Source of the DNA: Litoribrevibacter euphylliae
Lineage (GTDB): Bacteria > Pseudomonadota > Gammaproteobacteria > Pseudomonadales > Litoribrevibacteraceae
Assembly: GCF_042646085.1 (NCBI RefSeq)
Contig: NZ_JBHRSZ010000006.1
Location: 124,001-188,000, forward strand
Direction of reading: 5' to 3'
DNA: 64,000 nucleotides
In this document: in pieces, positions 1-8,721 of the stretch
Position numbering within the stretch: position 1 is the first letter of the stretch
Layout of the letters: each line of letters starts with the position of its first letter
Program-made: the position numbers and the translations under genes
Notes under the pieces: generated by a model
Databases searched by the model: none
The model's input: the letters and a program-made list of their open reading frames with translations, nothing else
What the model was told of the DNA's origin: nothing

Positions 1-2
1 AT

Positions 3-71
3 ACGGTGTTTGCCAAGGGGCAAAAGATGATGGCCAATGGCGTCTTGTTGAAAAAAGGCCTTTTCGAATAA
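3..71 (+). CDS. C-terminal end of an unidentified protein (cut by left edge)
   Basis: An open frame enters from the left edge and stops at TAA 69-71. Only 22 codons are visible, ending MANGVLLKKGLFE. The fragment is too short to assign a family. It lies 55 bp upstream of the ArgR-type regulator on the same strand. In pseudomonads argR follows an arginine/ornithine uptake operon, so an arginine-related gene is possible, but nothing in these residues proves it. Only the frame and the stop codon are certain. Confidence 0.45.
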   Translation, partial: TVFAKGQKMMANGVLLKKGLFE

Positions 72-126
72 GTCACGTTTCAGAATACATTTGTTTAAGA
101 ATACATACATCGGGTACCCCCCATTC

Positions 127-1146
127 ATGTCAGAGTTTAAAAATTCACCATCCATGATTCACGCGACTAAACCAGAGTTTCCTGTGGCGCCGGGTGAGCT
201 GCGCCAGCTTGTGGTGTTATTGCTACCAGGATTTTCCAATCTGGTTTTAGGATCAGCGACTGCGCCTATCATGGCAACTAACAGTATCCTGGGTGAGGAT
301 CAATATAAGTTACGTTTTGCTGGTTTTGATTGTACTCAAGTTCAGGCGGAAGCAGGAAACTCTGTCGAAGTCGAACCCATTGAGGCCATTGAAAAAGGAC
401 AGGCATTGATTATTTGCGGTGGCTCGCCGGTGTCCTATCAGAGCCAACCGGAGTTGGTTGCTTGGGTGAAAGCGAACAGTTACCGCTATGGTTTGGTCTG
501 CGGTTTGGCGACGGGTGGTCTCGTGATGGCGGAAGCCGGACTGCTGGTGAATCATCGAGCCGCCATTCACTGGTGGAACGACGCCTTCTTATACGATCGT
601 TTCCCGAATGTACGCATCGTTGAAGACAGTTTTGTGGTGGATCGTCATCGGGCGACCAGTCGCGGTGGTACTTCGACCATGGATATGATGACCTTTCTGT
701 TGGCTCGTGATCATGGCCCTGAGCTGGCCGAGTCGTTAGCGCAACACTTTATTCGGGCGCGAATCGGTGGTACCACCAAAACACATCGACGAGTATTAAC
801 CAATCAGCAAAGTGAAGAGCAACCCAAGCTGCAGAATGCCATCGAATTGATGGAAGCGAATATCGAAGAGCCTCTATCTGCGGATGATATTGCCGGGCAC
901 ATTGGCATTTCTCGTCGTCAGCTAGAACGACTCTTTAAGAAATATCTGGACTCGGTGCCGTCCAAATATTATCAACAAGTGCGGCTCGAACGTGCGCGCA
1001 GTTTATTGCACCAATCCAATCTCAGTATCATGGAAATTGCGCTGCAGTGCGGCTATTCCTCGGGCGCACATTTGAGCACCAGTTATCGTAATAATTACGG
1101 AATGACGCCGAGTGAAGAACGGCGTCGTAAGGCCCAGTTTCAGTAA
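127..1146 (+). CDS. argR: ArgR-type GlxA/AraC family transcriptional regulator
   Basis: This 339-residue protein has a DJ-1/PfpI-like N-terminal domain (about residues 20-200) and a C-terminal AraC helix-turn-helix (about 240-335). The DNA-binding part (LMEANIEEPLSADDIAGHIG, then SRRQLERLFKKYLDSVPSKY) closely resembles Pseudomonas ArgR, the arginine-responsive AraC-type regulator of the aot and aru genes; it is unrelated to the E. coli hexameric ArgR. The cysteine of the DJ-1 elbow (VCGLATGG) is present, but in this class the domain serves as a ligand sensor. ATG 127 is preferred over the TTG at 91, which lacks a clear ribosome site; neither start has a strong one. It sits upstream of the ast operon on the same strand, and activation of that operon by arginine is the obvious inference. 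A degenerate tandem repeat runs over its stop codon. Confidence 0.85.
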   Translation: MSEFKNSPSMIHATKPEFPVAPGELRQLVVLLLPGFSNLVLGSATAPIMATNSILGEDQYKLRFAGFDCTQVQAEAGNSVEVEPIEAIEKGQALIICGGSPVSYQSQPELVAWVKANSYRYGLVCGLATGGLVMAEAGLLVNHRAAIHWWNDAFLYDRFPNVRIVEDSFVVDRHRATSRGGTSTMDMMTFLLARDHGPELAESLAQHFIRARIGGTTKTHRRVLTNQQSEEQPKLQNAIELMEANIEEPLSADDIAGHIGISRRQLERLFKKYLDSVPSKYYQQVRLERARSLLHQSNLSIMEIALQCGYSSGAHLSTSYRNNYGMTPSEERRRKAQFQ

Positions 1147-1187
1147 GACGGTTTCAGTCAGGCCGTTTCAATAAGGCCGTTCTAATA
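1129..1187. repeat. Degenerate 14-16 bp tandem repeat across the argR stop codon
   Basis: Four imperfect units beginning AAGGCCCAGTTTCAGT, AAGACGGTTTCAGTC, AGGCCGTTTCAATA and AGGCCGTTCTAATA lie head to tail. The first contains the last codons and the start of the stop codon of the regulator gene. This looks like slippage duplication, and several similar short tandem duplications occur elsewhere in the window. Confidence 0.6.
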
Positions 1188-1232
1188 AGAAGTAAATGCG
1201 CGTGGGTTCTCAGGAGTTAGTTGATACCTAGG

Positions 1233-1568
1233 CTAACACGCAATTTCTAATACCACTTCTTTTGGTAACTTGAAGGTCGGTTCGTCGAGTATAGGAACTG
1301 GGGTTATTTGTTGATCCAGCTGAAGTGCCAACTCCATAATATGATCCAGTCTCGGATAGAGTCGCGCTATTGGCGTCTGATCGATGTACATGGTTCGAAT
1401 GTCGTTGAACACATGCGCTAATAGGTTGGGATAATATTCCTGATTGTGCGCGTTGAGAATATTAATTGCCTTTCGAATACCGTACCAAGTCAGTGCTTGC
1501 TGATTCAATAAGGCATCAATACGCGTTAGCTCTTCAAGAAGAGAGTATTCCAATTCGTCCATGTTCAT
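1233..1568 (-). CDS. Hypothetical 111-residue protein
   Basis: The gene encodes a small acidic, apparently all-helical cytoplasmic protein with no signal peptide, no membrane segment and no recognised motif. It runs convergently towards argR and divergently from the ast operon. A purine-rich GGGA/GGAT stretch precedes two possible starts, ATG 1568 and ATG 1562, two codons apart. Its position between the arginine regulator and the arginine operon is suggestive, but its composition gives no hint of function. I do not recognise the family. Confidence 0.6.
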   Translation of the reverse strand: MNMDELEYSLLEELTRIDALLNQQALTWYGIRKAINILNAHNQEYYPNLLAHVFNDIRTMYIDQTPIARLYPRLDHIMELALQLDQQITPVPILDEPTFKLPKEVVLEIAC

Positions 1569-2005
1569 AGGTTGTCATCCCATTCCCTGTTGATGTTTCG
1601 TGTTTATGCTCTGATGGTGTTCTTATCTCTAATGTTGATAGTGAATACTGATAGACATCACTGATCGTTATAGGCGCTTTGTACATCTTTTAAATTCAGC
1701 TTTTAAACTCTGCGCTCTTGATTCTTTTTGAGTATGGTGAGAAGTCGTGATTAGGCAAATACAATGGGTGTGTTTTTGTCTGTTTTTTGATCTTTGGCGA
1801 TAAACGGTTGTTGATGATCAGCTCATTCTCTTTATTCCAGAGCATCTTTATTACGAACCAGAAAGTTCGCAGTTATATAAGTCCAGGTCGCATTTATGAA
1901 ATTGAGTCACTGACTTTGCACATAGAATTTCTCCATATCTTTTCACATGCTTTTGTCTGAATGAGCTAATTTTCTCTTTCAGACCGTTCGATGGAGACAT
2001 TGCGA
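1569..2005. promoter_or_regulatory. Intergenic control region upstream of the ast operon
   Basis: This 437-bp AT-rich gap lies between divergent genes and must hold the promoter of astC and of the small minus-strand gene. I could not pick out a convincing sigma-70 or sigma-54 promoter. I also found no site matching the Pseudomonas ArgR half-site pattern TGTCGC-N8-AA. No coding frame in it looks real. Confidence 0.4.
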
Positions 2006-3229
2006 ATGACCACAGAAACGAAAACCCCAGTAACACGAGCGCTTTTTGATGAAGTAATGGTACCTAACTACGCACCAGGAAAAATGATTCCTGTGAAAGG
2101 CGAAGGTTCTCGTGTTTGGGATCAACAAGGCAATGAGTACATCGACTTTGCGGGCGGCATTGCAGTAAGTGCATTGGGTCATGCCCATCCAAAACTGGTC
2201 GAAGCTTTAACTGAACAAGCTCAGAACCTATGGCACGTCAGTAACGTGTTGGCGAATGAGCCAATGTTGCGTTTGGCTAAGAAACTGACCGACCTGACCT
2301 TTGCGGACAAGGTGTTCTTCGCGAACTCCGGTGCAGAAGCGAACGAAGCGGCATTCAAGTTGGCGCGTCGTTATCACTGGGAGCATTCAGGCCCGGAGAA
2401 GAATGAAATTATTTCGTTCAACAGCAGCTTTCACGGTCGTACTTTGTTCACCGTCTGTGTGGGTGGCCAAGCGAAATACCGTGAAGGCTTTGAACCCGCG
2501 GTAGACGGCATTCGCCATGCAAATTTCAATGATTTGGCGTCGTTAGAAGCGATCATTTCCGACAAAACCTGTGCAGTGGTGATGGAGCCAGTGCAAGGTG
2601 AAGGCGGTATTCAGCCAGCAACGCAAGAATTCATCGAAGGTGTGCGTGCGTTGTGTGATAAGCACAATGCGTTGTTGATTTTCGACGAAGTACAAACCGG
2701 TGTCGGTCGCAGCGGTGCATTGTATGCGTATCAAAAATACGGTGTGACGCCGGACATTTTGACCACGGCTAAGTCGTTGGGTGGTGGTTTCCCAATCGGC
2801 GCTATGCTTACCCGTGGCGACATTGCTAAGAGCTTAACCATCGGTACTCACGGCAGCACCTACGGCGGTAACCCAATGGGCTGTGCTGTCAGTGAGGCCT
2901 TGTTGGACATCGTAAGTCAGCCAGCAGTATTACAAGGCGTTGAAGACAAAGCAGCGCGCTTCCGTAAGCATTTGGAAGACATCAACGTGAAACACGGCAT
3001 TTTCAAAGATATCCGTGGCTGTGGTTTGTTGATCGGTGCTGAGCTGGTCGACGAATGGAAAGGCAAGTCCAAAGACTTTTTAAACGCAGCGCTAGAGCAG
3101 GGTGTCATGGTGCTTGTTGCCGGACCAAATGTCGTTCGTTTTGCTCCGTCTTTGGTGGTGGAAGATGACTTGATTGATCAAGGTATGGCTGCCTTTGCCA
3201 AGGCTGTTGATCAGTTGGTCTCTGCATAA
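2006..3229 (+). CDS. astC: Succinylornithine/acetylornithine aminotransferase
   Basis: AstC (AruC in Pseudomonas) is a class-III PLP-dependent aminotransferase. In the AST pathway it converts N2-succinylornithine plus 2-oxoglutarate to N-succinylglutamate semialdehyde and glutamate; family members also act on acetylornithine. The 407-residue length is typical. Visible motifs are the substrate/PLP loop NSGAEANEAAFKLAR, the cofactor aspartate in LLIFDEVQTGVGRSG, and the Schiff-base lysine at residue 256 in TTAKSLGGGFPIGA. ATG 2006 is chosen over ATG 1991 because GGAGA lies eight bases before it. It is the first gene of the ast operon, with 189 bp before aruF. Dual use in arginine synthesis cannot be excluded. 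Confidence 0.95.
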   Translation: MTTETKTPVTRALFDEVMVPNYAPGKMIPVKGEGSRVWDQQGNEYIDFAGGIAVSALGHAHPKLVEALTEQAQNLWHVSNVLANEPMLRLAKKLTDLTFADKVFFANSGAEANEAAFKLARRYHWEHSGPEKNEIISFNSSFHGRTLFTVCVGGQAKYREGFEPAVDGIRHANFNDLASLEAIISDKTCAVVMEPVQGEGGIQPATQEFIEGVRALCDKHNALLIFDEVQTGVGRSGALYAYQKYGVTPDILTTAKSLGGGFPIGAMLTRGDIAKSLTIGTHGSTYGGNPMGCAVSEALLDIVSQPAVLQGVEDKAARFRKHLEDINVKHGIFKDIRGCGLLIGAELVDEWKGKSKDFLNAALEQGVMVLVAGPNVVRFAPSLVVEDDLIDQGMAAFAKAVDQLVSA

Positions 3230-3418
3230 GTCAGAGCCAAAGTATTAGGCTGATTGAGATCAATGGTGATCTGGATATCAGCCCTTAAAGGTTCGAGGTG
3301 AGTGGTGGAAGGCAACGGCATCTTGTCTTTACTGCTGGGGTCTTCACTGGGTATCACCCTCACCTCAAATTATTTTCATACACATCATCTCTATATCAAC
3401 CCTTATTAGGAGATTCCT

Positions 3419-4456
3419 ATGTTGGTTGTTCGTCCTGCGGATCATTCAGATTTGGCAGGGATTGAAAAACTCGTCACGACCAGTGAAGCGCGTTTAACTA
3501 CCTTAAGTAATCAACGGGATTTGCTGAGCCAGCGAATTGAGTTGTCTCGCCAATCTTTTTCGGGTGAGAAGTCGGTAGCAGGCAAAGAACGCTTCTTGTT
3601 CGTTATGGAAGACTTGAGTCAGCAGAGTGACGCTAAGAGCTGTGACAGCGACATTGTTGGCGTTGCAGGCATTGACGCTTGCGCAGGCAACGGTGCGCCT
3701 TTCTATAACTATCGAAAGGATGAGTTGATCCATTCCTCACATCAGTTGGACATTCATAACCGTGTGCCGGTGTTGTACATGACGCATGAGTTGACGGGAA
3801 AAACGCAGTTATGCTCCTTGTCGATTCGTCGCGAGTACAAGCAAGGTAATGCGTTGGAGTTATTGTCTCGCTCTCGCTTGTTGTTTATCGGTTTGTTCCG
3901 TGAATTTTTCTCTCGTGAAGTCATCGTTGAAATCCAGGGTAAGCACACGGAAGACGATGGCTCTTCTTTCTGGGACAGCCTGGGGCGTCATTTCTTTGAT
4001 ATGGACTTTAAGTCCGCCGACTATTTCTCGGCCATCAAAACCAAGACCTTCATTGCTGAATTGATGCCATCGCATCCGATTTACGTGCCTTTGTTGTCAG
4101 CGCAAGCGCAGGCGGTGATGGGCAAGCCGAACGATGCGGCGTCAGTGGGTTATCAGCTGTTGTTGCGTGAAGGTTTCCGCACCAGTAAGCATCTCGACAT
4201 CTTTGATGGTGGCCCGACCTTAATTGCGCGTTTGGATGACATTCATACCTTGAAGAACTGCCACTACAAACGTTTCCAATTGGCAGAACAGCGCCCGAAA
4301 GGCAGCAAATTCATGGTGTGCAATCCAACGTTGTCGGATTTCCGGTGTGTTCTCACTGGCTTGGATGAGCACGAGCAAACCGTTGAGTTAGAAGAACGCC
4401 AGATTCAGGCGCTGAGATTACATGAGGACGATCGCATTGCGGTCGTACCTTTCTAG
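3419..4456 (+). CDS. aruF: Arginine/ornithine N-succinyltransferase, alpha subunit
   Basis: AruF is one of two homologous subunits that transfer succinyl from succinyl-CoA to arginine (and ornithine), the first step of the AST pathway. The 345-residue protein begins MLVVRPADHSDLAGIEKL, the GNAT-like start shared by the AstA family. It has the conserved cores LYMTHELTGKTQLCSLSI and KTFIAELMPSHPIY seen in both subunits. AGGAGATTCCT places the start at ATG 3419. The next gene, 11 bp downstream, is its paralogue; heteromeric pairs of this kind are typical of pseudomonads and relatives, while enterobacteria have a single AstA. This gene takes the alpha slot by order and by the diverged middle region. 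Confidence 0.9.
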   Translation: MLVVRPADHSDLAGIEKLVTTSEARLTTLSNQRDLLSQRIELSRQSFSGEKSVAGKERFLFVMEDLSQQSDAKSCDSDIVGVAGIDACAGNGAPFYNYRKDELIHSSHQLDIHNRVPVLYMTHELTGKTQLCSLSIRREYKQGNALELLSRSRLLFIGLFREFFSREVIVEIQGKHTEDDGSSFWDSLGRHFFDMDFKSADYFSAIKTKTFIAELMPSHPIYVPLLSAQAQAVMGKPNDAASVGYQLLLREGFRTSKHLDIFDGGPTLIARLDDIHTLKNCHYKRFQLAEQRPKGSKFMVCNPTLSDFRCVLTGLDEHEQTVELEERQIQALRLHEDDRIAVVPF

Positions 4457-4467
4457 GAGGTCTTACC

Positions 4468-5592
4468 ATGATAGTGATTCGACCGATTGAACAAAAAGAC
4501 CTCGGCGACTTGATGCGAATGGCGGAAAACGCGGGCTCAGGTTTGACGACTCTGCCAGCGAATGAAGAGTTGTTGAAAGCCAAGATCACCTCATCTGAAG
4601 AGTCGTTCAGTCAAAAAACAGATGAACGTCACCGTTTCTATATGTTTGCCTTGGAAGATACTGATGCCGGGCAAATCGCTGGTGTCTGTGGTTTGGAGGC
4701 CGCCGTGGGGCTTGGTGATGTTTGGTACAACTACCGCGTCAGTACCACCGTTAATGCGTCATCCGAATTGGGTATTCATAAGCAAACGCCAACCTTATAT
4801 CTGACCAACGATATGACCGGGTGCAGTGAATTGTGCTCGCTGTTCTTGGATGCGGATTATCGTAAAGGCAACAACGGCCGTTTGCTCTCCAAGTGCCGAT
4901 TTTTGTTCTTAGCGCAATTTGCCCATTTATTCAGTCAGAAAGTCTTTGCTGAGATGCGTGGCTATTCCGATGAAAATGGCGTGTCGCCGTTCTGGGAATC
5001 CCTAGGTCGCAAGTTCTTTTCGTTGGAGTTTACCCGCGCCGATTATTTAACAGGTGTTGGTCAGAAATCGTTCATTGCCGAGCTGATGCCGAAGTACCCA
5101 ATCTATTTGCCGTTCTTATCTGAAGAAGCGCAGCAAATCGTGGGTAAAACGCACGATAACACCCGTCCGGCACTTGCGATGCTGAAAAGCGAAGGCTTTA
5201 ACTTTAATGGCTTGGTGGACATCTTCGATGCCGGCCCGCTGGTGGAAGCATTCGTAGAGAACATTCGCGCAGTGCGTCAAAGCCGTTTGGTGACGGTGGA
5301 AGTAGGGACGGCAAAGCCGTTCGATGATTCCGATCGAGATCCGTTATTGGTGTCCAACACCCAATACGAAGACTTCCGCGTTACCTTGTTCAACAAGTCG
5401 TCATTGGTTGGCAAGTTGTTATTGATCAGCAAAGAACAAGCAGAATATTTGAAGGTAAACACCGGAGATCAGGTGCGTATTGTGTCGTTACGTGAGCCGC
5501 GTCTCGATTCAGAACGGACACCGTCTGAAGCCGGTTCTTCTAAGAAACTACATGGGCAAGACCCAACAGAATTCAGAACACAGGAGCATTAA
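4468..5592 (+). CDS. aruG: Arginine N-succinyltransferase, beta subunit (AstA type)
   Basis: This is the paralogue of the preceding gene and second subunit of arginine succinyltransferase. It starts MIVIRPIEQKDLGDLMRM and keeps LYLTNDMTGCSELCSLFL and KSFIAELMPKYPIYLPF. It matches single-subunit AstA proteins more closely than aruF does. At 374 residues it is about 30 longer than the usual ~340. The extra C-terminus, after VNTGDQVRIVSLREPR, is polar and low in complexity and may be read-through into former intergenic sequence. AGGAGG precedes the start. The stop codon lies one base before the astD start, so the two are probably translationally coupled. Confidence 0.92.
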   Translation: MIVIRPIEQKDLGDLMRMAENAGSGLTTLPANEELLKAKITSSEESFSQKTDERHRFYMFALEDTDAGQIAGVCGLEAAVGLGDVWYNYRVSTTVNASSELGIHKQTPTLYLTNDMTGCSELCSLFLDADYRKGNNGRLLSKCRFLFLAQFAHLFSQKVFAEMRGYSDENGVSPFWESLGRKFFSLEFTRADYLTGVGQKSFIAELMPKYPIYLPFLSEEAQQIVGKTHDNTRPALAMLKSEGFNFNGLVDIFDAGPLVEAFVENIRAVRQSRLVTVEVGTAKPFDDSDRDPLLVSNTQYEDFRVTLFNKSSLVGKLLLISKEQAEYLKVNTGDQVRIVSLREPRLDSERTPSEAGSSKKLHGQDPTEFRTQEH

Positions 5593-5593
5593 T

Positions 5594-7060
5594 ATGGACC
5601 CTCGATTGTTAATTAACGGCCAATGGCTGGCAGGTGAAGGTGAAGTGATTCAGTCTGCTAATCCTGTGTCGCAAGAAGTATTTTGGGCCGGTCATTCGGC
5701 GACTGCAGAGCAAGTGGATCAAGCGGTGAATGCAGCACGTACAGCTTTCCCGGCATGGCGTCGTACGTCATTAGAAGATCGCATGGCCTTGGTTCGTCGT
5801 TTTGCTGAATTGCTAGGCGAAAATAAAGATCACTTGGCGGAGTGCATCGGTAAAGAAACCGGCAAACCGCTTTGGGAATCAGCCACTGAAATCGGTGCCA
5901 TGATCGGTAAGATCGAAATCTCGATCAAAGCCTATGAAGATCGTACCGGCAAACAAGAGAGCGATGTGGCAGCAGGGCATGCGGTTCTTCGTCACAAGCC
6001 GCACGGTGTCGTGGCGGTGTTTGGCCCATATAACTTCCCGGGGCACTTGCCAAACGGTCATATTGTACCTGCGCTGTTAGCGGGTAATACCGTGGTGTTC
6101 AAACCAAGTGAACTGACGCCAATGGTGGCCGAAGAAACTCTAAAAATCTGGTTGAAAGCGGGCTTACCAAATGGCGTGATCAACTTGGTACAAGGCGCTA
6201 AAGAAACTGGTATTGCGTTGGCGGGTCATCCAGACATCAATGGCTTGTTCTTTACCGGCAGCTCTGCAACGGGCCATCTGTTGCACAAACAATACGCGGG
6301 TATGCCGGGCAAGATTCTGGCCCTTGAGATGGGCGGTAATAACCCGCTGATTGTTCATAACCCTGAAAACGTCGAGGCAGCGGTTCACCATACGGTGTTC
6401 TCTGCGTTTGTATCTGCAGGTCAACGTTGTACGTGTGCACGTCGTTTGTTCGTACCGAAAGGCGAGCAGGGCGATCGATTCATCGAGCGTTTGGTTGAAG
6501 TGACTAAGAACATCAAAGTGGGCGAATACAACGCCGAAGATCAGCCTTTCATGGGCTCTTTGATTTCTCTTCCTGCGTCCGAAGGTATTCTAAAAGCGCA
6601 AGAAAACTTGCAGCAATTGGGCGGCCAATCTTTACTTGAAGTGACGCGTCTAAAAGAAGGTACTGCGCTTTTATCGCCAGGCATTATTGATGTAACGGCG
6701 GTGACGGCCTTGCCAGATGAAGAATACTTCGGGCCGTTGTTGAGCATCATTCGTTATGACTCGTTTGAGCAAGCGTTGAAAGGTGCAAATAACACAGAAT
6801 TTGGTTTGTCGGCGGGGCTATTGGCTGATGATCCTGAGTTATATGAGCAGTTCCTGGATGAGATTCAGGCCGGTATCGTGAACTGGAACAAGCCATTGAC
6901 CGGTGCCAGCAGTGCCGCGCCGTTCGGTGGTATCGGTGCCAGTGGTAACCACAGAGCGAGTGCCTACTATGCGGCGGATTATTGCGCCTACCCAATGGCG
7001 TCGCTGGAAGACGAAAGCCTGTCGGTCCCAGGCAGCTTGTCTCCTGGCTTAACTCTGTAA
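5594..7060 (+). CDS. astD: Succinylglutamate-semialdehyde dehydrogenase
   Basis: AstD (AruD) is an NAD+-dependent aldehyde dehydrogenase that oxidises N-succinylglutamate semialdehyde to N-succinylglutamate. From ATG 5594 it has 488 residues, the usual length, and starts MDPRLLINGQWLAGEGE. Catalytic features are the NAD-site PYNFPGHLPNGHIVPALL, the general-base glutamate near residue 245 (LALEMGGNNP) and the nucleophilic Cys279 (SAGQRCTCARRLFVP). An upstream in-frame start at 5480 would overlap aruG by 113 bp and is rejected, because AGGAG lies just before 5594. It is the fourth gene of the operon, one base after aruG. Confidence 0.95.
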   Translation: MDPRLLINGQWLAGEGEVIQSANPVSQEVFWAGHSATAEQVDQAVNAARTAFPAWRRTSLEDRMALVRRFAELLGENKDHLAECIGKETGKPLWESATEIGAMIGKIEISIKAYEDRTGKQESDVAAGHAVLRHKPHGVVAVFGPYNFPGHLPNGHIVPALLAGNTVVFKPSELTPMVAEETLKIWLKAGLPNGVINLVQGAKETGIALAGHPDINGLFFTGSSATGHLLHKQYAGMPGKILALEMGGNNPLIVHNPENVEAAVHHTVFSAFVSAGQRCTCARRLFVPKGEQGDRFIERLVEVTKNIKVGEYNAEDQPFMGSLISLPASEGILKAQENLQQLGGQSLLEVTRLKEGTALLSPGIIDVTAVTALPDEEYFGPLLSIIRYDSFEQALKGANNTEFGLSAGLLADDPELYEQFLDEIQAGIVNWNKPLTGASSAAPFGGIGASGNHRASAYYAADYCAYPMASLEDESLSVPGSLSPGLTL

Positions 7061-7158
7061 TTGGATAACCCTGTAGCCGGACTGATTTGGACTAATTTGA
7101 TAAGTAACAGCTTGGTAAAAATGAGTCCGGTACTAAGTGTAGAAGTGAAGGAAATACC

Positions 7159-8499
7159 ATGACTGCATATGAAGTGAATTTTGATGGGTTGGTTGGCCCG
7201 ACCCATAACTACAGCGGTTTATCCTATGGGAATGTCGCGTCTGAAAGTAACGTAAAACAGACTTCGAATCCGAAGGAAGCAGCGCTGCAAGGGCTTGAGA
7301 AAATGAAAGCCCTGCATGATTTGGGCTTCAAGCAAGGCGTTTTGCCGCCTCAGGAACGACCAAGCATTGAAACGCTACGAGCGCTTGGTTTCACCGGTTC
7401 TGACAGTGAAGTACTGGCCAGTGCCGCAGTGAACGAACCTGTGGTTTTAGCTGCAGCAAGCTCGGCTTCATGCATGTGGACGGCAAACGCAGCGACGGTA
7501 TCGCCAAGTGCCGATACCAAAGACGGCAAAGTACACTTTACTGCCGCTAACCTGAATGCCAAGGTGCATCGTTCCATCGAGCATGAAACTACCACCCGCA
7601 TTCTGGAAACTATTTTTAAAGACCAGAATCACTTTGCCCACCACCCGGCGTTGCCTGCGGTGGCGCAATTTGGTGACGAAGGCGCAGCAAACCACACCCG
7701 TTTCTGTAATGAATACGGTAGTGCCGGTGTTGAGTTCTTCGTTTATGGTCGTGAAGCGTTCCGTGAAAACGCGCCTGCGCCGAAGAAATACCCTGCACGC
7801 CAAACCCTGGAAGCGTGTCGGGGAATTGCGCGTTTACACGGACTCTCTCGTGATCGTGTGGTTTATGCTCAGCAAAAACCTGAAACCATTGATGCAGGTG
7901 TTTTCCATAACGATGTGATCGCGGTGGGTAACCGAAACGTGCTCTTCTATCACGAAGAAGCCTTTTTGAACTCTCATCAAGTGGTCGAAGAAATTGATCG
8001 CAAATTGCTGGATACCCGTTTGGTGCCAGTGATGGTGACCAATCAGGATCTCAGCGTACAAGACGCGGTACGTTCTTATCTGTTTAACAGCCAGTTATTG
8101 AGTCACGACGATGGTTACATGACCTTAGTGGTGCCGCATGAGTGTCGTGATGTGCCGTCTGTGTCCAATTATCTGGATGCCTTGGTGACGATGAATACGC
8201 CGATCAAGCAGGTTAAAGTGTTTGATCTTAAACAGAGCATGCAAAACGGCGGTGGCCCGGCGTGTTTACGTTTGCGCGTAGCCTTGAACGAGACTGAATT
8301 GGCGGCCACGCATCAGAACGTGTTGATGAACGATCAAGTCTATAAGGATTTGGTTGAATGGGTTGGAAAGCACTACCGTGATCGTGTGTCACCGGAAGAT
8401 CTGGCTGACCCAAGCCTGTTGGTGGAGTCGCGTACGGCGTTGGATGAATTAACTCAATTGTTGAAACTGGGTTCCATTTATCCATTCCAGCAAGGCTAA
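7159..8499 (+). CDS. astB: N-succinylarginine dihydrolase
   Basis: AstB (AruB) hydrolyses N2-succinylarginine to N2-succinylornithine, CO2 and two ammonia, the second step of the AST pathway. The 446-residue sequence opens MTAYEVNFDGLVGPTHNYSG, diagnostic of the family, and contains FGDEGAANHTR, VFHNDVIAVGNRNVL and the C-terminal catalytic cysteine at residue 369 in NGGGPACLRLR. AAGGAA precedes the ATG. It lies 98 bp after astD and ends in a strong rho-independent terminator. In pseudomonads astE, the final desuccinylase, normally follows; here it does not. Confidence 0.95.
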   Translation: MTAYEVNFDGLVGPTHNYSGLSYGNVASESNVKQTSNPKEAALQGLEKMKALHDLGFKQGVLPPQERPSIETLRALGFTGSDSEVLASAAVNEPVVLAAASSASCMWTANAATVSPSADTKDGKVHFTAANLNAKVHRSIEHETTTRILETIFKDQNHFAHHPALPAVAQFGDEGAANHTRFCNEYGSAGVEFFVYGREAFRENAPAPKKYPARQTLEACRGIARLHGLSRDRVVYAQQKPETIDAGVFHNDVIAVGNRNVLFYHEEAFLNSHQVVEEIDRKLLDTRLVPVMVTNQDLSVQDAVRSYLFNSQLLSHDDGYMTLVVPHECRDVPSVSNYLDALVTMNTPIKQVKVFDLKQSMQNGGGPACLRLRVALNETELAATHQNVLMNDQVYKDLVEWVGKHYRDRVSPEDLADPSLLVESRTALDELTQLLKLGSIYPFQQG

Positions 8500-8538
8500 G
8501 CTTCTTTCTGATTACTCTTTAATAGAGAGAAATAAAAA

Positions 8539-8565
8539 AGAGGTTCATTGCGAACCTCTTTTTTT
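8539..8565 (+). terminator. Rho-independent terminator of the ast operon
   Basis: A perfect 8-bp stem, AGAGGTTC/GAACCTCT with a five-base loop, is followed by a long T run, 40 bp after the astB stop. It closes the operon and rules out read-through to an astE immediately downstream. Confidence 0.9.
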
Positions 8566-8585
8566 GTGTGCGTTTTTTGTGTGCG
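8560..8585. repeat. Perfect 13-bp tandem duplication after the ast terminator
   Basis: The unit TTTTTTGTGTGCG occurs twice in exact tandem and includes the T tract of the terminator. It is one of several 12-16 bp tandem duplications in intergenic DNA in this window. Confidence 0.75.
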
Positions 8586-8721
8586 TTCATACAAATTTAT
8601 AAGGTTTCATCAAAATCGCACAAAGTCTTCATCGTTTGTTATCCGACCTGTAGCAATTGCTCCGTCTAATAGCTCCTTTTAATCCAAAACTATAACCATT
8701 CGATTAAAAATTGGAGCTCTC

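Noticed and set aside
1569..2005. Sigma-54 promoter or Pseudomonas-type ArgR sites before astC
   Set aside because: No convincing match to either consensus was found by eye.
5480..5593. Upstream in-frame start for astD
   Set aside because: It would overlap aruG by over 110 bp and lacks family residues; AGGAG lies directly before ATG 5594.
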